Positions 25,424 through 37,117 of a stretch of 64,000 bases of DNA are shown piece after piece; positions within the stretch are counted from its first letter, which is position 1, and the number at the start of each line of letters is the position of its first letter. A program made the translations under genes and the position numbers. Source of the DNA: Sphingopyxis sp. (GTDB taxonomy: Bacteria; Pseudomonadota; Alphaproteobacteria; Sphingomonadales; Sphingomonadaceae); NCBI GenBank assembly GCA_013823985.1, contig PNNB01000050.1, positions 124,001 to 188,000 on the forward strand. The letters run 5' to 3'. The notes beneath the pieces are model-generated. The model worked only from the letters and a program-made list of their open reading frames with translations. It did no database searches and was not told where the DNA came from.

Positions 25424-26851
25424 ATGCGGCTGGGACAATTGCTGACCGATCTGGACGGTGCAGCCGCCGAACAAACCGTCACCGGTTTCGCCATCGACCA
25501 CCGCAAAATCGCGCCCGGGACAATCTTCGGGGCATTTCAGGGCGCCGCCTTCAACGGCGAGGATTTCATCGACGAGGCGATTGCGGCAGGAGCGATTGCT
25601 ATCGTCGCGCGGCCGGAAGCAAAAGTGTCCGGTGCCGTCCATATCGCCGACGCCATCCCCCGCCGTCTCTTTGCGCAGCTTGGGGCGAAATATTTCCGCC
25701 CTTTCCCGCAGCATATCGCCGCGGTGACGGGCACGAATGGCAAGACGTCGACCGCCGAATTGACGCGGCAATTGTGGCGGATGGCCGGACATCATGCGGC
25801 TTCCATCGGAACGCTGGGCATTACGACGGCGTCCGATCAGGCGAAGACCGGGCTGACCACGCCCGATATCGTGACATTTTTGTCCAACATGGCAGGCCTG
25901 TCGCGCGAGGGTGTGACGCACACCATTTTTGAGGCGTCCAGCCATGGCTTGTCGCAATATCGCAGCGAGGGCGTTCCGGTATCGGTCGCCGCGTTCACGA
26001 ATCTGAGCCGGGATCACCTCGATTACCATGGCACGATGGAGGACTATTTCGAGGCCAAGATGCGGCTGTTCGACGAGGTCGTCGACGAAAATGGTACTGC
26101 CGTGGTCTGGGCCGATGATATCTGGTCGGACAAGGTCATCGAACGCGTAAAGAAGCGGGAAATTCGGCTGATTACCGTGGGTGAGAACGGGAAAGGCATT
26201 CAGCTCTTGTCCCGCCAGCCCACCCAGTTGGGCCAGACGCTCGAGCTACGGATCCAGGGCGATGTGACCAAGGTCAAATTGCCGCTGATCGGGGCGTATC
26301 AGGCGGCGAATGTGCTTGTTGCAGCTGGCGTCGTGATGGCCAGCGGGGGCGATGTGGAGGATGTGCTTGCCCATATGGCCCGGCTACAACCGGTGCGTGG
26401 ACGGTTGGAGCGTGCGGTCATCACCAAAAGCGGCGCGCCGGTTTATGTGGATTACGCCCACACGCCGGATGGTTTGAAAGCCGCGATTGCCGCGCTGCGC
26501 CCGCATACCAAAGGCAAGCTGATCACCGTATTCGGCGCAGGCGGCGACCGGGACAAGGGCAAGCGGCCGGAAATGGGCGCGATTGCCGTTGCGGATTCAG
26601 ATATCGCGATCGTCACCGACGACAACCCGCGCAGCGAAGATCCCGGCCTTATCCGCGCCGACATCATGGCGGGCGCACCCGGCGCGCATGACATTGGCGA
26701 CCGGCGCTATGCGATTGCCTTTGCCATCGAGCATGCCGAGCCGGACGATATCGTCCTGATCGCGGGCAAGGGGCACGAGCAGGGGCAGATTATCATGGGC
26801 CGCGTTCTGCCCTTTGATGACGTCGAAGTCGCGCGCGAGTGTGCGGCATGA
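25424..26851 (+). CDS. murE: UDP-MurNAc-L-Ala-D-Glu:meso-DAP ligase MurE
   Basis: 475 residues from ATG 25424, with AAGGGAGAG upstream. Mur-ligase P-loop GTNGKTS at 103-109, the carbamylated-lysine region further on, and DNPRSEDP near the C-terminus. The DNPR motif marks specificity for meso-diaminopimelate rather than lysine. Adds the third residue of the stem peptide in the cytoplasm. Overlaps murF by ATGA. Confidence 0.97.
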   Translation: MRLGQLLTDLDGAAAEQTVTGFAIDHRKIAPGTIFGAFQGAAFNGEDFIDEAIAAGAIAIVARPEAKVSGAVHIADAIPRRLFAQLGAKYFRPFPQHIAAVTGTNGKTSTAELTRQLWRMAGHHAASIGTLGITTASDQAKTGLTTPDIVTFLSNMAGLSREGVTHTIFEASSHGLSQYRSEGVPVSVAAFTNLSRDHLDYHGTMEDYFEAKMRLFDEVVDENGTAVVWADDIWSDKVIERVKKREIRLITVGENGKGIQLLSRQPTQLGQTLELRIQGDVTKVKLPLIGAYQAANVLVAAGVVMASGGDVEDVLAHMARLQPVRGRLERAVITKSGAPVYVDYAHTPDGLKAAIAALRPHTKGKLITVFGAGGDRDKGKRPEMGAIAVADSDIAIVTDDNPRSEDPGLIRADIMAGAPGAHDIGDRRYAIAFAIEHAEPDDIVLIAGKGHEQGQIIMGRVLPFDDVEVARECAA

Positions 26852-28233
26852 TGCCTTTGTGGACCCATGCCGAACTGGTTGCAGCAACCGGCGGAAAGGC
26901 CGCAGGCGAATTTGATGCAAATGGCGTCGCGTTCGATTCCCGCGAAATCGGCAAGGGCGACCTTTTCTTTGCCCTGAAGGGCGAGGCAACCGACGGGCAT
27001 TTGTTCGTCGAGAAGGCGTTCGCAAATGGCGCTGCTGGCGCCATTGTCAGTGAGCCCGTTGATTTTCCACATATCCTTGTCAGCGATACCTTTACGGCGC
27101 TCAACGATTTGGCCCGCGCATCGCGTGCGCGGATGGGCGGCAAAGTCGTCGGCGTAACGGGCTCTGCGGGCAAAACCGGTACGAAAGAAGCCTTGTTTGC
27201 GGCGCTTGATCGCGCATCACGTGGCAAGGCGCACCGGTCGGTCAAAAGCTATAACAATCATGTGGGTGTCCCGCTCAGCCTGTCGCGCATGCCGCGCGAT
27301 ACGGTGTTCGGCATATTTGAAATGGGAATGAACCACGCGGGAGAGCTTCGCGCGCTTACCGCATTGGTCCAGCCCCATGCCGCGATCGTCACGACCATCG
27401 CGCCCGCGCACATCGAATTTTTCAAAGACGAAAGCGGCATCGCCGATGCCAAGGCCGAGATTTTTGAGGGTCTGCTCGCGGACGGAACAGCAATCATTCC
27501 GCGCGATAATGCCCATTATGAACGTCTGCGCGATGCCGCAAACCGTTACGCCAGCCACATCGTCAGCTTTGGTTTCTCTCCCGAGGCGGACGTCCGCTTG
27601 CTCGACTATGTTGCCGGATCGAATGGCGAAACCCTTATAACCGCGCAGCTACCACATGGCGCGCTTTGCTATGGTCTTTCGCAATCGGGGGAGCATTGGA
27701 TATCCAATTCGCTCGCCGTACTGGCGGCTGTTGAAGCGGTCGGCGGCGACCTAGCGGCGGCTGGTCTGGCCCTTGCCGAATTAGGAGGCCTTGCGGGACG
27801 TGGAGCCCGTCATGTTGTTCCGGTTCGCGAGGGCACGGCGCTGATCATCGATGAAAGCTACAATGCCAACCCGGCATCCATGGCCGCAACACTCACCGAA
27901 CTCGGGAAAGTTGCGGGCCGGAAAATTGCGGTGCTGGGCACAATGAAAGAGCTGGGCGACAAAAGCAGCGAATTTCATCGCGCGCTTGCAGAGCCATTAT
28001 CCGCCGCAAAGGTAGATTTTACAATTTTAGTCGGCGAAGAGATGGAAATTCTCGCCGAGAGGTTGAAGGCGGGGGTTGAGGGACTGCCCGAATTCGCGCA
28101 TTGCGCCACGGCGCGCGAAGCTCTCGAGCTTCTCAAAAGCAATTTACGTGAATCCGATACGGTTTTGGTCAAAGGCTCCAACAGCATGGGGCTTTCGGCG
28201 ATTGTCAGTGACTTGGTGGGTGGGAAAAGCTGA
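26848..28233 (+). CDS. murF: UDP-MurNAc-tripeptide:D-Ala-D-Ala ligase MurF
   Basis: 461 residues from ATG 26848 (26851 also ATG; an earlier ATG at 26839 is unlikely). Mur-ligase P-loop GSAGKT at 105-110, [13 protein letters not shown] (typical MurF), [10 protein letters not shown], and [13 protein letters not shown] in the middle. Completes the UDP-MurNAc-pentapeptide with D-Ala-D-Ala made by Ddl, also in this cluster. Its stop and the mraY start share a base. Confidence 0.97.
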   Translation: MMPLWTHAELVAATGGKAAGEFDANGVAFDSREIGKGDLFFALKGEATDGHLFVEKAFANGAAGAIVSEPVDFPHILVSDTFTALNDLARASRARMGGKVVGVTGSAGKTGTKEALFAALDRASRGKAHRSVKSYNNHVGVPLSLSRMPRDTVFGIFEMGMNHAGELRALTALVQPHAAIVTTIAPAHIEFFKDESGIADAKAEIFEGLLADGTAIIPRDNAHYERLRDAANRYASHIVSFGFSPEADVRLLDYVAGSNGETLITAQLPHGALCYGLSQSGEHWISNSLAVLAAVEAVGGDLAAAGLALAELGGLAGRGARHVVPVREGTALIIDESYNANPASMAATLTELGKVAGRKIAVLGTMKELGDKSSEFHRALAEPLSAAKVDFTILVGEEMEILAERLKAGVEGLPEFAHCATAREALELLKSNLRESDTVLVKGSNSMGLSAIVSDLVGGKS

Positions 28234-29303
28234 TGCTCTATTTATTGGCAGAATATCTGGGGTTTCCCGGCATTCTGAACCTTTTACGCTATTTGAGCTT
28301 CCGCTCCGGCGCTACCGTGGCCACGGCACTTGTCATTGGCCTTTTGATCGGCCCGAAATTCATCGGGATGCTGCGGGTTCGTCAGGGCAAGGGCCAGCCT
28401 ATTCGAACGGACGGGCCGCAGACGCATCTGGCTAAGGTCGGTACGCCGACCATGGGCGGTCTGATGATCCTCATTGCCGTCTCGACCTCCATGCTGTTGT
28501 GGATGAACCTTGAAAATATCTATGTCTGGGCGTGCCTGCTGGTCATGGCGGGCTTTGGCGTTGTCGGGTTCATGGACGATTATGACAAGGTCAAGAAGCG
28601 CAGTCATAAAGGCGTTTCGGGTAAGGTACGTCTGCTTTTCGAATTTGCGATTGCCGGCGTCGCCGTGTCCCTGATCGTATGGCAGTCGGGCGGTATGCTG
28701 TACCTGCCTTTTGTAAATGGCCCGGTTCTCGACCTTGGCTGGTGGTATGTGCCGTTCGGCGCATTTGTGATCGTTGCCTTTGGTAATGCGGTCAACCTGA
28801 CCGATGGCCTGGACGGCTTGGCCACCATGCCCGTCATTATCGCATCGATTGCCTTCATGCTGATTGTCTACATGGTCGGTAACGCCAAATATGCCGCCTA
28901 TCTGGGTATTCCATTCTATCTGGGCGCGGGTGATCTAGCGATGCTATGTGGTGCCATTGTTGGCGCAGGGCTCGCATTTTTGTGGTTTAACGCACCACCT
29001 GCGGCGGTGTTCATGGGCGACACCGGAAGCCTCGCGCTCGGCGGTACATTGGGGGCGATTGCCGTTGTTGCCCATCATGAATTTGTGCTCGCCATAATCG
29101 GCGGCCTGTTTGTGGTGGAGGCCTTGTCCGTTATCATCCAGGTGTTCTGGTTCAAGCGTACCGGCAAGCGTATCTTTCGTATGGCGCCCATCCATCATCA
29201 CTTCGAACAGCTTGGCTGGTCAGAGCCCACCGTTGTTATTCGATTCTGGATTGTGGCTTTCGTTCTGGCGCTTGCGGGTCTATCAACCCTCAAGCTCAGA
29301 TGA
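28233..29303 (+). CDS. mraY: Phospho-MurNAc-pentapeptide transferase MraY
   Basis: 356 residues, about ten membrane helices. The catalytic aspartate pair is in [12 protein letters not shown], a further family motif is [10 protein letters not shown], and the metal/nucleotide region is near [11 protein letters not shown] and [13 protein letters not shown]. It moves phospho-MurNAc-pentapeptide onto undecaprenyl phosphate to form lipid I on the inner face of the membrane. Start ATG 28233 overlaps the murF stop by one base. Confidence 0.97.
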   Translation: MLYLLAEYLGFPGILNLLRYLSFRSGATVATALVIGLLIGPKFIGMLRVRQGKGQPIRTDGPQTHLAKVGTPTMGGLMILIAVSTSMLLWMNLENIYVWACLLVMAGFGVVGFMDDYDKVKKRSHKGVSGKVRLLFEFAIAGVAVSLIVWQSGGMLYLPFVNGPVLDLGWWYVPFGAFVIVAFGNAVNLTDGLDGLATMPVIIASIAFMLIVYMVGNAKYAAYLGIPFYLGAGDLAMLCGAIVGAGLAFLWFNAPPAAVFMGDTGSLALGGTLGAIAVVAHHEFVLAIIGGLFVVEALSVIIQVFWFKRTGKRIFRMAPIHHHFEQLGWSEPTVVIRFWIVAFVLALAGLSTLKLR

Positions 29304-30589
29304 TTACTAGCCCGGCCTTTAAAAACCGCAAATTTGCTCTGTTGGGCCTTGCACGATCGGGCCTTGCCGCGGCGCGATCCCTTTCGGCTGGCGGCGCTGA
29401 AATCCTCGCGTGGGATAATGACGAAAATGCGCGCGCGAAGGTCGCGGATATCGCGACAATTGCGGACCTGCTGGATGCCGATCTGACGGGCTATGACGGG
29501 ATCGTCGTTTCGCCGGGCGTGCCCATTAATCGTCACCCGATTGCCGACAAGGCAAAGGAGCAAGGCATCCCGTTAATCGGCGATATAGAGCTGTTTGCTA
29601 TGGCGCGTGCGGATTTGCCGCCCCATCGTGTGGTCGGAATAACCGGAACCAATGGCAAATCGACCACGACGGCGCTCGTCCACCATCTGCTGAAAAGCGC
29701 GGCCCTTCCGGTGCGGATGGGCGGCAATATTGGCCTGCCGATTTTGTCACAGGCGCCGCTGCCCGCAGGTGGGGTCTATGTTCTCGAACTGTCGAGCTAT
29801 CAAATTGATATAACCCGCACCCTGGCATGCGATGCCGCGGCGCTGATCAATTTGTCGCCGGACCATCTTGACCGTTACGATGGCTATGAAGGCTATATGC
29901 GCTCGAAAGCGCGGCTGTTTGATATGCAGACGGCAAAACAGCATTCCATTTTTGGCAATGGTGATGACGACACTTTGCGCATTTATGGCGAAGTGCTCGA
30001 ACGTCGCGGGTCCGACGTCGTCCATTTGGCTGATCCCGCCAAAATTGTGGGGCAGCAGGATTGGCCTTCGTTGCAAGGGCCACATAATCTGCAGAATATT
30101 GCGGTTGCCGTAGGACTTGTCGAAGCGCTTGGTTTGACCGAAGCGCAATGGCGTCCGGCGATGCGGAGTTTCAAGGGACTCGCCCATCGCATGGAGGTGG
30201 TCGCCGAACGCAATGGCGTCTTGTTCGTCAACGACAGCAAAGCCACCAATGCCGCATCAACCGCACCGGCACTCGCCGCATATCCGCGTGTCCACTGGAT
30301 CGTCGGCGGATTGGCAAAAAGCGATAATCTGGACGAATGCATCCCCAATTTCGGTCATGTCGTCAAAGCCTATACGATCGGGGAAGCAGGGCCATTGTTC
30401 ACAAAATTACTGTCGCCTTACATGCCCGTCGAAAGCAGCGAAATGATGGGTGCCGCCGTGCATTCGGCGGCCGCGCAGGCGCAGGCAGGTGACGTCATCA
30501 TGTTGTCCCCTGCATGCGCGTCGTTTGACCAGTTCAAGGATTTTGAAGCGCGTGGCGACGCCTTCAAAGCGATAGTTGAGGCCTTATGA
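29300..30589 (+). CDS. murD: UDP-MurNAc-L-Ala:D-Glu ligase MurD
   Basis: 429 residues. An N-terminal Rossmann domain ([15 protein letters not shown]), P-loop GTNGKSTT from 116, then ELSSYQID (about 167) and [10 protein letters not shown], and the C-terminal [10 protein letters not shown]. Adds D-glutamate to UDP-MurNAc-L-Ala. Overlaps both mraY and ftsW by ATGA. Confidence 0.97.
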   Translation: MITSPAFKNRKFALLGLARSGLAAARSLSAGGAEILAWDNDENARAKVADIATIADLLDADLTGYDGIVVSPGVPINRHPIADKAKEQGIPLIGDIELFAMARADLPPHRVVGITGTNGKSTTTALVHHLLKSAALPVRMGGNIGLPILSQAPLPAGGVYVLELSSYQIDITRTLACDAAALINLSPDHLDRYDGYEGYMRSKARLFDMQTAKQHSIFGNGDDDTLRIYGEVLERRGSDVVHLADPAKIVGQQDWPSLQGPHNLQNIAVAVGLVEALGLTEAQWRPAMRSFKGLAHRMEVVAERNGVLFVNDSKATNAASTAPALAAYPRVHWIVGGLAKSDNLDECIPNFGHVVKAYTIGEAGPLFTKLLSPYMPVESSEMMGAAVHSAAAQAQAGDVIMLSPACASFDQFKDFEARGDAFKAIVEAL

Positions 30590-31809
30590 ACGGCGATCGT
30601 GGCGAAGTTCCTTGGGTATTGGCTGCCAAAACAGGCAAGATCGGGCTTGCGAACCGGTTGGGTCGCGGTGACCGTTCGCCCCTGGGCGTCTGGTTCTGGG
30701 AACTGGACCGCGTTTTGCTCTCGCTCATGATCGTGCTGATTGCGATTGGTCTGTTGTCGGTGGCTGCCGCGTCGCCTGCTGGCGCGCAGCGTCTGTCGTC
30801 GTCGACGACCCAGCTTAACTCGCTTTATTTCTTCTACCGCCAACTCATGTGGGTCATTGTGGGCGTCCCGCTGATGCTCGTCGTTTCCATGTATCCGCGT
30901 GAGCAGGCACGGCGCTTTGCCGTTGTCGGATTCTGCATATTTTTTGTGCTTCTGGCGCTTGTGCCCGTTCTGGGCCGCGAAGTGAACGGCTCGCAACGGT
31001 GGATAGGCGCCGGTTTTGCCGGCCTCCAGCCGTCGGAATTCCTGAAGCCCTTCTTCGCGGTCACCATGGCGTGGATTATCAGCTGGCGTCTGAAAGACCC
31101 GACATTGCCCGTACGCTTGCTGAGCAGCATTGGCACAGGATTGGTGTGCGTGTTCTTGATGGCGCAGCCGGATCTTGGGCAAACCATTCTCTTTTCCGGC
31201 ACATGGTTCGCGCTGATGATGGTTTCCGGTGTGCCTGCCTCGCGACTTTGGGCGATGGTTATCGGCGGTTTAGTGGGTCTGGTGTTGGCCTATAATTTCT
31301 ATCCTGTTGCGACCCAACGTATTGATGCCTGGATTTTCGGTACCGAAGGTTTGACGCATGACAAGATGGCATTGGCGACATTGACCAGCGGCGGTTTTAT
31401 CGGCGTTGGGCCGGGGTTGGGCACAAAGAAATATTCACTGCCCGAAGGCCACACGGATTATATTTTTTCGGTGATCGGCGAAGAATTCGGATTGATGGCC
31501 TGTATGGTGATCGCCATTTTGTACTTTGCCATACTCGTGCGGATCATTATCCGCCTGCTTGATGAAAAGGACCAGTTTGTCGTTCTTGCCGTGACCGGAC
31601 TGGGTGCGCAATTTTGTGGACAGGCAATGATCAACATGGCCGTAAATCTGGGTGTGTTTCCATCCAAAGGGATGACTCTGCCGTTCATCAGCTATGGCGG
31701 ATCGTCCATTTTGGCGCTGTCGATTACGTGCGGTCTCATACTGGCACTAACGAAGCGCAACCCGTATCTTGACCGCTCCGCCTATATGGTGAAGGGACAG
31801 ACGCCATGA
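30586..31809 (+). CDS. ftsW: Peptidoglycan polymerase FtsW (SEDS family)
   Basis: 407 residues with about ten membrane helices. SEDS features: ARRFAVVGFCIF, GSQRWIGAGFAGLQPSEFLKP (about 136-156, with the conserved RW and PSE segment), EGHTDYIFSVIGEEFG (about 286-301) and GMTLPFISYGGSSILAL near the C-terminus. It polymerises lipid II at the septum with FtsI as transpeptidase partner. Overlaps murD and murG by ATGA. Confidence 0.97.
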   Translation: MNGDRGEVPWVLAAKTGKIGLANRLGRGDRSPLGVWFWELDRVLLSLMIVLIAIGLLSVAAASPAGAQRLSSSTTQLNSLYFFYRQLMWVIVGVPLMLVVSMYPREQARRFAVVGFCIFFVLLALVPVLGREVNGSQRWIGAGFAGLQPSEFLKPFFAVTMAWIISWRLKDPTLPVRLLSSIGTGLVCVFLMAQPDLGQTILFSGTWFALMMVSGVPASRLWAMVIGGLVGLVLAYNFYPVATQRIDAWIFGTEGLTHDKMALATLTSGGFIGVGPGLGTKKYSLPEGHTDYIFSVIGEEFGLMACMVIAILYFAILVRIIIRLLDEKDQFVVLAVTGLGAQFCGQAMINMAVNLGVFPSKGMTLPFISYGGSSILALSITCGLILALTKRNPYLDRSAYMVKGQTP

Positions 31810-32987
31810 GCATTTCACGGCACTATGTCCTCGCCGCCGGTGGTACCGGCGGTCATCTCATCCCGGCATTCGCCTTAGGGCAGGAATTGCTGCACCGCGG
31901 CCACCATGTCGCCCTTATCACCGATGAACGGGGTGCGAAAATCCCCGGCGCACCGGAAAAAATCGCGACGCATATTTTGCCCGCCGGGCGCATCACCAAA
32001 AGCCCGGGCAGTTGGCTGCCCGGCGTCAAGGCGATTGCCGAGGGCCGTTTGATGGCGCGGCGTCTTTACGACAGTTTTGAACCGAGTGCCGTTGTGGGCT
32101 TTGGTGGCTATCCCGCATTTCCCGCCCTGTTGGGCGCTTTTGCGGAAAATGTTCCCACCATCATCCATGAACAAAATGCCGTTCTGGGCCGCGTCAACCG
32201 CTTCACCGCACGGCAGGTCAACGCGATTGCCACGGCCTATCCCGATATATTGCGCCTCTCGCCCCGTTATGCGGACAAGGTTCACCTCGTCGGCAATCCG
32301 GTGCGCGAGGAGGTGCTGGCCCTGCGCGATCAACCCTATCCGCCCATGTCCGCTGATGGCATTTTCCGCGTTCTGGTGACCGGCGGCAGTCAGGGTGCGA
32401 CGGTGTTATCGGACGTTGTTCCCGATGGGCTGGCGCGTTTGCCGCTGAACCTGCGGCGTCGTCTGCAGGTCACGCAGCAATGCCGCGCCGAGGATATCGA
32501 AACCGTGCGCCAGGCCTATGCCGCGCATGAAATCCCTGCGGAGCTTGCGACCTATCTGCCCGATTTGCCCGAGCGTCTGGGCTGGGCGCATCTGGTCATC
32601 GCGCGGGCAGGGGCCTCGACCATTGCCGAACTGACCTGTGCCGGACGTCCCGCCATATTGGTCCCGTTGCCCAGCGCGACGGACAATCACCAAAGCTATA
32701 ATGTGAAGGAAATGGTGCAGGCAGGCGGCGCGCGCGCCATTGCACAGGCGCAGTTCACTCCGGTCGAGCTTGCAAAGCAGATACAGAAGATCGCGCTGGA
32801 ACCCGGCGCTCTGGAGAATGCGGCGAAAGCGGCGAAAAGCTGTGGCCGACCCCAGGCGGTTTCCGATCTTGCCGATCTGGTCGAATCCTTCGGTAAGGCA
32901 CCTATCATGCACACCATCAAGCCAAAGCACGAAACGGCCTCTGCCTTTGCCCCGTCACCCGCACTTGCCAAGGATACGGCGCTATGA
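31806..32987 (+). CDS. murG: MurG glycosyltransferase (lipid II synthesis)
   Basis: 393 residues. The N-terminal [13 protein letters not shown] glycine loop, [28 protein letters not shown] and the C-terminal [14 protein letters not shown] and [23 protein letters not shown] are all present. It adds GlcNAc to lipid I, giving lipid II. The last 35 or so residues (after ESFGKAP) go past the usual family end and look unstructured. Overlaps ftsW and murC. Confidence 0.97.
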   Translation: MSISRHYVLAAGGTGGHLIPAFALGQELLHRGHHVALITDERGAKIPGAPEKIATHILPAGRITKSPGSWLPGVKAIAEGRLMARRLYDSFEPSAVVGFGGYPAFPALLGAFAENVPTIIHEQNAVLGRVNRFTARQVNAIATAYPDILRLSPRYADKVHLVGNPVREEVLALRDQPYPPMSADGIFRVLVTGGSQGATVLSDVVPDGLARLPLNLRRRLQVTQQCRAEDIETVRQAYAAHEIPAELATYLPDLPERLGWAHLVIARAGASTIAELTCAGRPAILVPLPSATDNHQSYNVKEMVQAGGARAIAQAQFTPVELAKQIQKIALEPGALENAAKAAKSCGRPQAVSDLADLVESFGKAPIMHTIKPKHETASAFAPSPALAKDTAL

Positions 32988-34390
32988 AGGGTGTCCCTAA
33001 CGATATTGGAACGATCCATTTTGTCGGCATTGGCGGTATCGGCATGTCCGGTATTGCCGAGGTGATGCACAATCTTGGCTATACGGTCCAAGGGTCCGAT
33101 ATGGCCGACAGCTATGTCATCGACGGCCTGCGCAAGCGCGGCATAAAGGTGATGATCGGGCATAGCGCCGACAATCTCGGCGACGCGGCGGTGGTGGTTA
33201 CATCGACTGCGGTCAAAAAAGGAAATCCCGAGCGCGATGCCGCGCTGGAGCGCCGTATACCGCTGGTTCGCCGTGCGGAAATGCTTGCCGAGCTGATGCG
33301 GCTGAAAAACACCGTGGCCGTGGCAGGGACGCATGGCAAGACGACGACGACCTCTTTGATCGCCGCGATGCTGGACCATGGCGGCATTGACCCCACCGTC
33401 ATCAATGGCGGCATCATCAACAGCTATGGCTCGAACGCCCGTCTGGGCGCCAGCGACTGGATGGTGGTCGAGGCGGATGAAAGCGACGGCAGCTTTCTGC
33501 GGCTGGACGGCACGATTGCAGTCGTCACCAACATCGATCCCGAACATCTCGACCATTATGGCGGGTTCGACGCCATCAAGGACGCGTTTGTCGAATTTGT
33601 GGAGAATGTTCCCTTCTACGGCGCGGCGATCATGTGCCTCGATCATCCGGAGGTGCAGGCCATTCTCCCCAAGATCCGCGACCGGCGGATCATCACTTAC
33701 GGGTTTTCCGCGCAGGCGGATATCCGGGGCGAGAATGTGACGCCGTTCCCGGGCGGCAACCGTTTTGACGTGGTCGTGCGCACCCGCGACGGATCGCAGC
33801 GCAGCATCACCGGCATCGAACTCCCGATGCCCGGCCGCCACAATGTCCAAAACGCCCTCGCCGCAATCGCCGTCGGCTTGGAAATGGGCATGGACGATCA
33901 GGCGGTCGCCCATGGCTTCGACAAATTTGGCGGCGTCAAGCGGCGCTTTACGAAGGTGGGCGAAGTCGATGGCGTGACGATCATCGACGATTATGGCCAT
34001 CACCCTGTCGAAATCCGTGCCGTCCTGTCCGCCGCACGCGAAGGGGCGCAGGGCAGGGTCATCGCGGTCGCACAGCCTCATCGCTTTACCCGGCTGCGCG
34101 ATCATATGGATGATTTCCAGCAGGCCTTTAACGATGCCGATATGGTGTTCATCTCCCCCGTCTATGCGGCGGGCGAAGCGCCCATCGAAGGGATCGATTC
34201 CGAAGCGCTGGTCAACGGCATCAAAGCCCGCGGCCACCGCTCTGCCGCCACGGTGAGCGACCAGGCGGACCTTGCGCAAAAGCTGGCCGGCATAGTGCAG
34301 GATAAGGATATGGTCGTCTGCCTCGGCGCGGGCGACATCACCAAATGGGCCGCGGGCCTTGCCGACGCGATCAGGGCGGAGCGCGGATGA
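32984..34390 (+). CDS. murC: UDP-MurNAc:L-Ala ligase MurC
   Basis: 468 residues. N-terminal [16 protein letters not shown]-loop GTHGKT at 115-120, [10 protein letters not shown], and C-terminal [14 protein letters not shown] and FQPHRFTR-like [12 protein letters not shown]. Adds L-alanine to UDP-MurNAc, the first amino acid of the stem. Overlaps murG and murB by ATGA. Confidence 0.97.
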   Translation: MKGVPNDIGTIHFVGIGGIGMSGIAEVMHNLGYTVQGSDMADSYVIDGLRKRGIKVMIGHSADNLGDAAVVVTSTAVKKGNPERDAALERRIPLVRRAEMLAELMRLKNTVAVAGTHGKTTTTSLIAAMLDHGGIDPTVINGGIINSYGSNARLGASDWMVVEADESDGSFLRLDGTIAVVTNIDPEHLDHYGGFDAIKDAFVEFVENVPFYGAAIMCLDHPEVQAILPKIRDRRIITYGFSAQADIRGENVTPFPGGNRFDVVVRTRDGSQRSITGIELPMPGRHNVQNALAAIAVGLEMGMDDQAVAHGFDKFGGVKRRFTKVGEVDGVTIIDDYGHHPVEIRAVLSAAREGAQGRVIAVAQPHRFTRLRDHMDDFQQAFNDADMVFISPVYAAGEAPIEGIDSEALVNGIKARGHRSAATVSDQADLAQKLAGIVQDKDMVVCLGAGDITKWAAGLADAIRAERG

Positions 34391-35283
34391 GCGTTGCCGA
34401 ACTTCCACGGGTGGCTGGAAAGCTGACCGCAAATGCGCCGCTTGCGCCACTGGTGTGGTTCAAGTCGGGCGGATGTGCCCAGTGGTTGTTCGAACCAAAA
34501 GATCTGGATGACCTCCAGTCCTTCCTGCGCAATCTCGATCCAGCGACACCGGTGATGGCCCTCGGGCTGGGATCGAACATGATCGTGCGCGACGGCGGCG
34601 TCCCGGGTGTCGTGGTCCGCCTGGGCAAGGCATTTGCAAAGGTAAAGCATGTCGACGCGACCATGCTGGACTGTGGCGGCGGCGCGTCGGGCATATTGGT
34701 GTCATCGACCGCCCGCGATGCGGCGATTGCCGGCCTCGAATTTCTGCGCTCGATCCCGGGAACCGTGGGCGGCTTTGTCCGGATGAACGGCGGGGCCTAT
34801 GGCAGCGAAGTGAAGGACATATTGGTGGATTGCGACGTCGTTTTGCGCGACGGTCAACTTGCCCATCTGACGGTCGGGGAACTCCACTATAGTTACCGCC
34901 ATTCCGAACTTCCCGAAGGTGCCATTGTCGTATCCGCCCGGTTTCGGGGCAAGCCCGGGGAGCCTTCAGCGATCCAGGCGGAAATGGACCGGATATCGGA
35001 ATCGCGTGAGGCATCGCAGCCGTTGCGGTCCAAAACTGGTGGCTCGACATTCAAAAATCCCGATGGCCATAAAGCATGGCAATTGGTCGATGAGGCCGGA
35101 TGCCGGGGTCTGCAAATAGGTGGAGCACAGGTGTCGGAGAAGCACACCAACTTCCTGATCAACACAGGCGAGGCCAGCAGCGCCGATATCGAGGCATTGG
35201 GTGAAGAGGTTCGCCGCCGCGTGAAGGCGAAGTCGGGGATCGATCTGCAGTGGGAAATTCAGCGCGTGGGTGAAGTTAAATGA
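34387..35283 (+). CDS. murB: UDP-N-acetylenolpyruvoylglucosamine reductase MurB
   Basis: 298 residues from ATG 34387 (overlapping the murC stop; a longer frame from 34345 is not credible). FAD-binding features: [39 protein letters not shown]. The proton-donor serine is in [16 protein letters not shown], and [13 protein letters not shown]-like [14 protein letters not shown] closes the protein. Short MurB form. Reduces the enolpyruvyl group with NADPH to give UDP-MurNAc. Confidence 0.95.
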   Translation: MSVAELPRVAGKLTANAPLAPLVWFKSGGCAQWLFEPKDLDDLQSFLRNLDPATPVMALGLGSNMIVRDGGVPGVVVRLGKAFAKVKHVDATMLDCGGGASGILVSSTARDAAIAGLEFLRSIPGTVGGFVRMNGGAYGSEVKDILVDCDVVLRDGQLAHLTVGELHYSYRHSELPEGAIVVSARFRGKPGEPSAIQAEMDRISESREASQPLRSKTGGSTFKNPDGHKAWQLVDEAGCRGLQIGGAQVSEKHTNFLINTGEASSADIEALGEEVRRRVKAKSGIDLQWEIQRVGEVK

Positions 35284-36203
35284 GCGAGAAAATCCACGTT
35301 GCAGTCCTTATGGGCGGATGGTCCAACGAACGCCCCGTGTCGTTGATGAGCGGCAACGGCGTCGCCGACGCACTCGAACGGGTGGGCTATAAGGTCAGCC
35401 GCGTCGACATGGACCGGAATGTCGCGCAGGTGTTGGCCGCATTGCGCCCCGATGTTGTTTTCAACGCGTTGCACGGCGTACCGGGCGAAGATGGCAGCGT
35501 GCAGGGCATGCTGGACCTGATGGGAATTAAATACACGCATAGCGGAATGGTGACGTCGGTTATCGCGATCGACAAGGAACTGACAAAGCAACGCCTTGTC
35601 CCGGCAGGCATTCCCATGCCCAAAGGAACCATCGTCGACAGCGAAAGCCTTTACGCAGGCGATCCGCTGCCACGCCCTTATGTGTTGAAGCCGGTAAACG
35701 AAGGCAGCTCCGTCGGCGTTGCGATTGTCAAGGCCGACAGCAATTATGGCGATCCGATCGCGCGGGATTCAAAGGGCCCATGGCAGGAGTTCGACACTCT
35801 GCTGGCCGAACCCTTTATCAAGGGCCGCGAGCTGACGGTAGCCGTTCTGGGCGACAAGGCTTTGTGCGTGACCGAACTGAAGCCCAAAAGCGGTTTCTAT
35901 GATTTCGATGCCAAATATACAGACGGTCTTACCGAACATGTGTGCCCCGCCGAAATACCTGCGGATGCGGCGCGATATATGATGGACATCGCATTGAAGG
36001 CGCACCGGCTGTTGGGGTGCAAGGGCGCATCACGAACTGATTTCCGGTGGGACGATGAACTCGGCCTCGAAGGCATCTTTGTACTGGAAACCAATACCCA
36101 ACCCGGCATGACACCGCTCAGTCTGGTGCCGGAGCAGGCTAAATATGTGGGTATCAGTTACGAACAACTGGTCGATATCATTGTGAAAGAGGCGCTGGCA
36201 TAA
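35280..36203 (+). CDS. ddl: D-alanine--D-alanine ligase
   Basis: 307 residues, DdlB-type ATP-grasp enzyme. VLMGGWSNERPVSLMSG at the N-terminus, LHGVPGEDGSVQGMLD, EGSSVGVAIV (about 141-150) and the metal site ETNTQPGMTPLSLVPEQA at the end. Makes the D-Ala-D-Ala used by MurF. Overlaps murB by ATGA and ftsQ by one base (TAATG). Confidence 0.96.
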   Translation: MSEKIHVAVLMGGWSNERPVSLMSGNGVADALERVGYKVSRVDMDRNVAQVLAALRPDVVFNALHGVPGEDGSVQGMLDLMGIKYTHSGMVTSVIAIDKELTKQRLVPAGIPMPKGTIVDSESLYAGDPLPRPYVLKPVNEGSSVGVAIVKADSNYGDPIARDSKGPWQEFDTLLAEPFIKGRELTVAVLGDKALCVTELKPKSGFYDFDAKYTDGLTEHVCPAEIPADAARYMMDIALKAHRLLGCKGASRTDFRWDDELGLEGIFVLETNTQPGMTPLSLVPEQAKYVGISYEQLVDIIVKEALA

Positions 36204-37117
36204 TGGCTACTACCTCCCGCAAAGCGAGCACCAAAAGAAGCGTGAAGGCCCCTCGGCCCCGGCAGAAGGTGCGGCAGATTTCGGTAATTGACCGGGTCTT
36301 TCAGGCATTGCCCTTTTCCGAAGAAGATATCCAGCGTGCAGCCACTTGGGCGATCATTGCTGCTGCAACCGTCCTGATCTATGCCGCCGCCCATTGGGCA
36401 GGTCTTACGACGGCTGCCTATCTGCAATATTCGGATCTCGCGGCGCGTGCTGGCTTTCAGGTCCAGCGCGTCGAAGTGACCGGAATGGAGCGCGTCGACC
36501 AGCTCAAGGTTTACGATCTGGTGCTGGCGGAGAAAGACCGGGCAATGCCTTTGGTCGATATCGACAAAGTCCGCGCCGATCTTCTGCAATACGGCTGGAT
36601 AAAGGACGCCCGCGTGTCGCGTCGTTTGCCGGACACATTGGCGGTGGAAATAGTCGAGCGTAAACCTGCTGCAGTGTGGCAGCGCGATGGCAAATATTCG
36701 CTGATCGATGCCGAAGGTAATGTTCTTGAAAATGTGAAAGTCGGCGAAGTTGGCGACTTGCCTGTGTTGAACGGCGCCGACGCCAACCGCCAGGCGGTCG
36801 CCCTGAATGAATTGCTCGACAAGGCGAGTGCCCTGAAGTCGCAGGTCACCGGCGCAAGTTGGGTCGGAAACCGGCGCTGGGATCTGAAATTCAAAAGCGG
36901 CGAGACATTGGCACTTCCGGAAGGTGAAAAAGCCGCCGCCGAGGCGTTGCTGAATTTTGCCCGTATGGATGGTATCCATCGGCTGTTGGGGCGTGACCTT
37001 ATCCATTTTGATCTGCGTGACCCTGAGCGTGCCTATTTCCGGAAAGCGCCCAAGGCCGCCCCGGCAAATGCCGAAAGCGAAACATCCAGTGTGAAAAATG
37101 GCGGAACGCAAGCATGA
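36203..37117 (+). CDS. ftsQ: Cell-division protein FtsQ
   Basis: 304 residues. Basic cytoplasmic N-terminus (about 1-46), one membrane helix (about 48-68), POTRA domain (about 86-155: FQVQRVEVTGMERV) and FtsQ C-terminal region with PAAVWQRDGKYSLIDAEG. FtsQ is the scaffold of the FtsQLB divisome subcomplex. The tail (about 285-304) is Ala/Ser-rich. Position between ddl and ftsA is canonical. Confidence 0.95.
   Translation: MATTSRKASTKRSVKAPRPRQKVRQISVIDRVFQALPFSEEDIQRAATWAIIAAATVLIYAAAHWAGLTTAAYLQYSDLAARAGFQVQRVEVTGMERVDQLKVYDLVLAEKDRAMPLVDIDKVRADLLQYGWIKDARVSRRLPDTLAVEIVERKPAAVWQRDGKYSLIDAEGNVLENVKVGEVGDLPVLNGADANRQAVALNELLDKASALKSQVTGASWVGNRRWDLKFKSGETLALPEGEKAAAEALLNFARMDGIHRLLGRDLIHFDLRDPERAYFRKAPKAAPANAESETSSVKNGGTQA

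Noticed and set aside
32696-34450. A 584-codon minus-strand open frame across murC and parts of murG/murB
   Set aside because: It is antisense to clear, motif-bearing genes and has no family pattern. Long antisense frames are normal in GC-rich DNA with strong codon bias.
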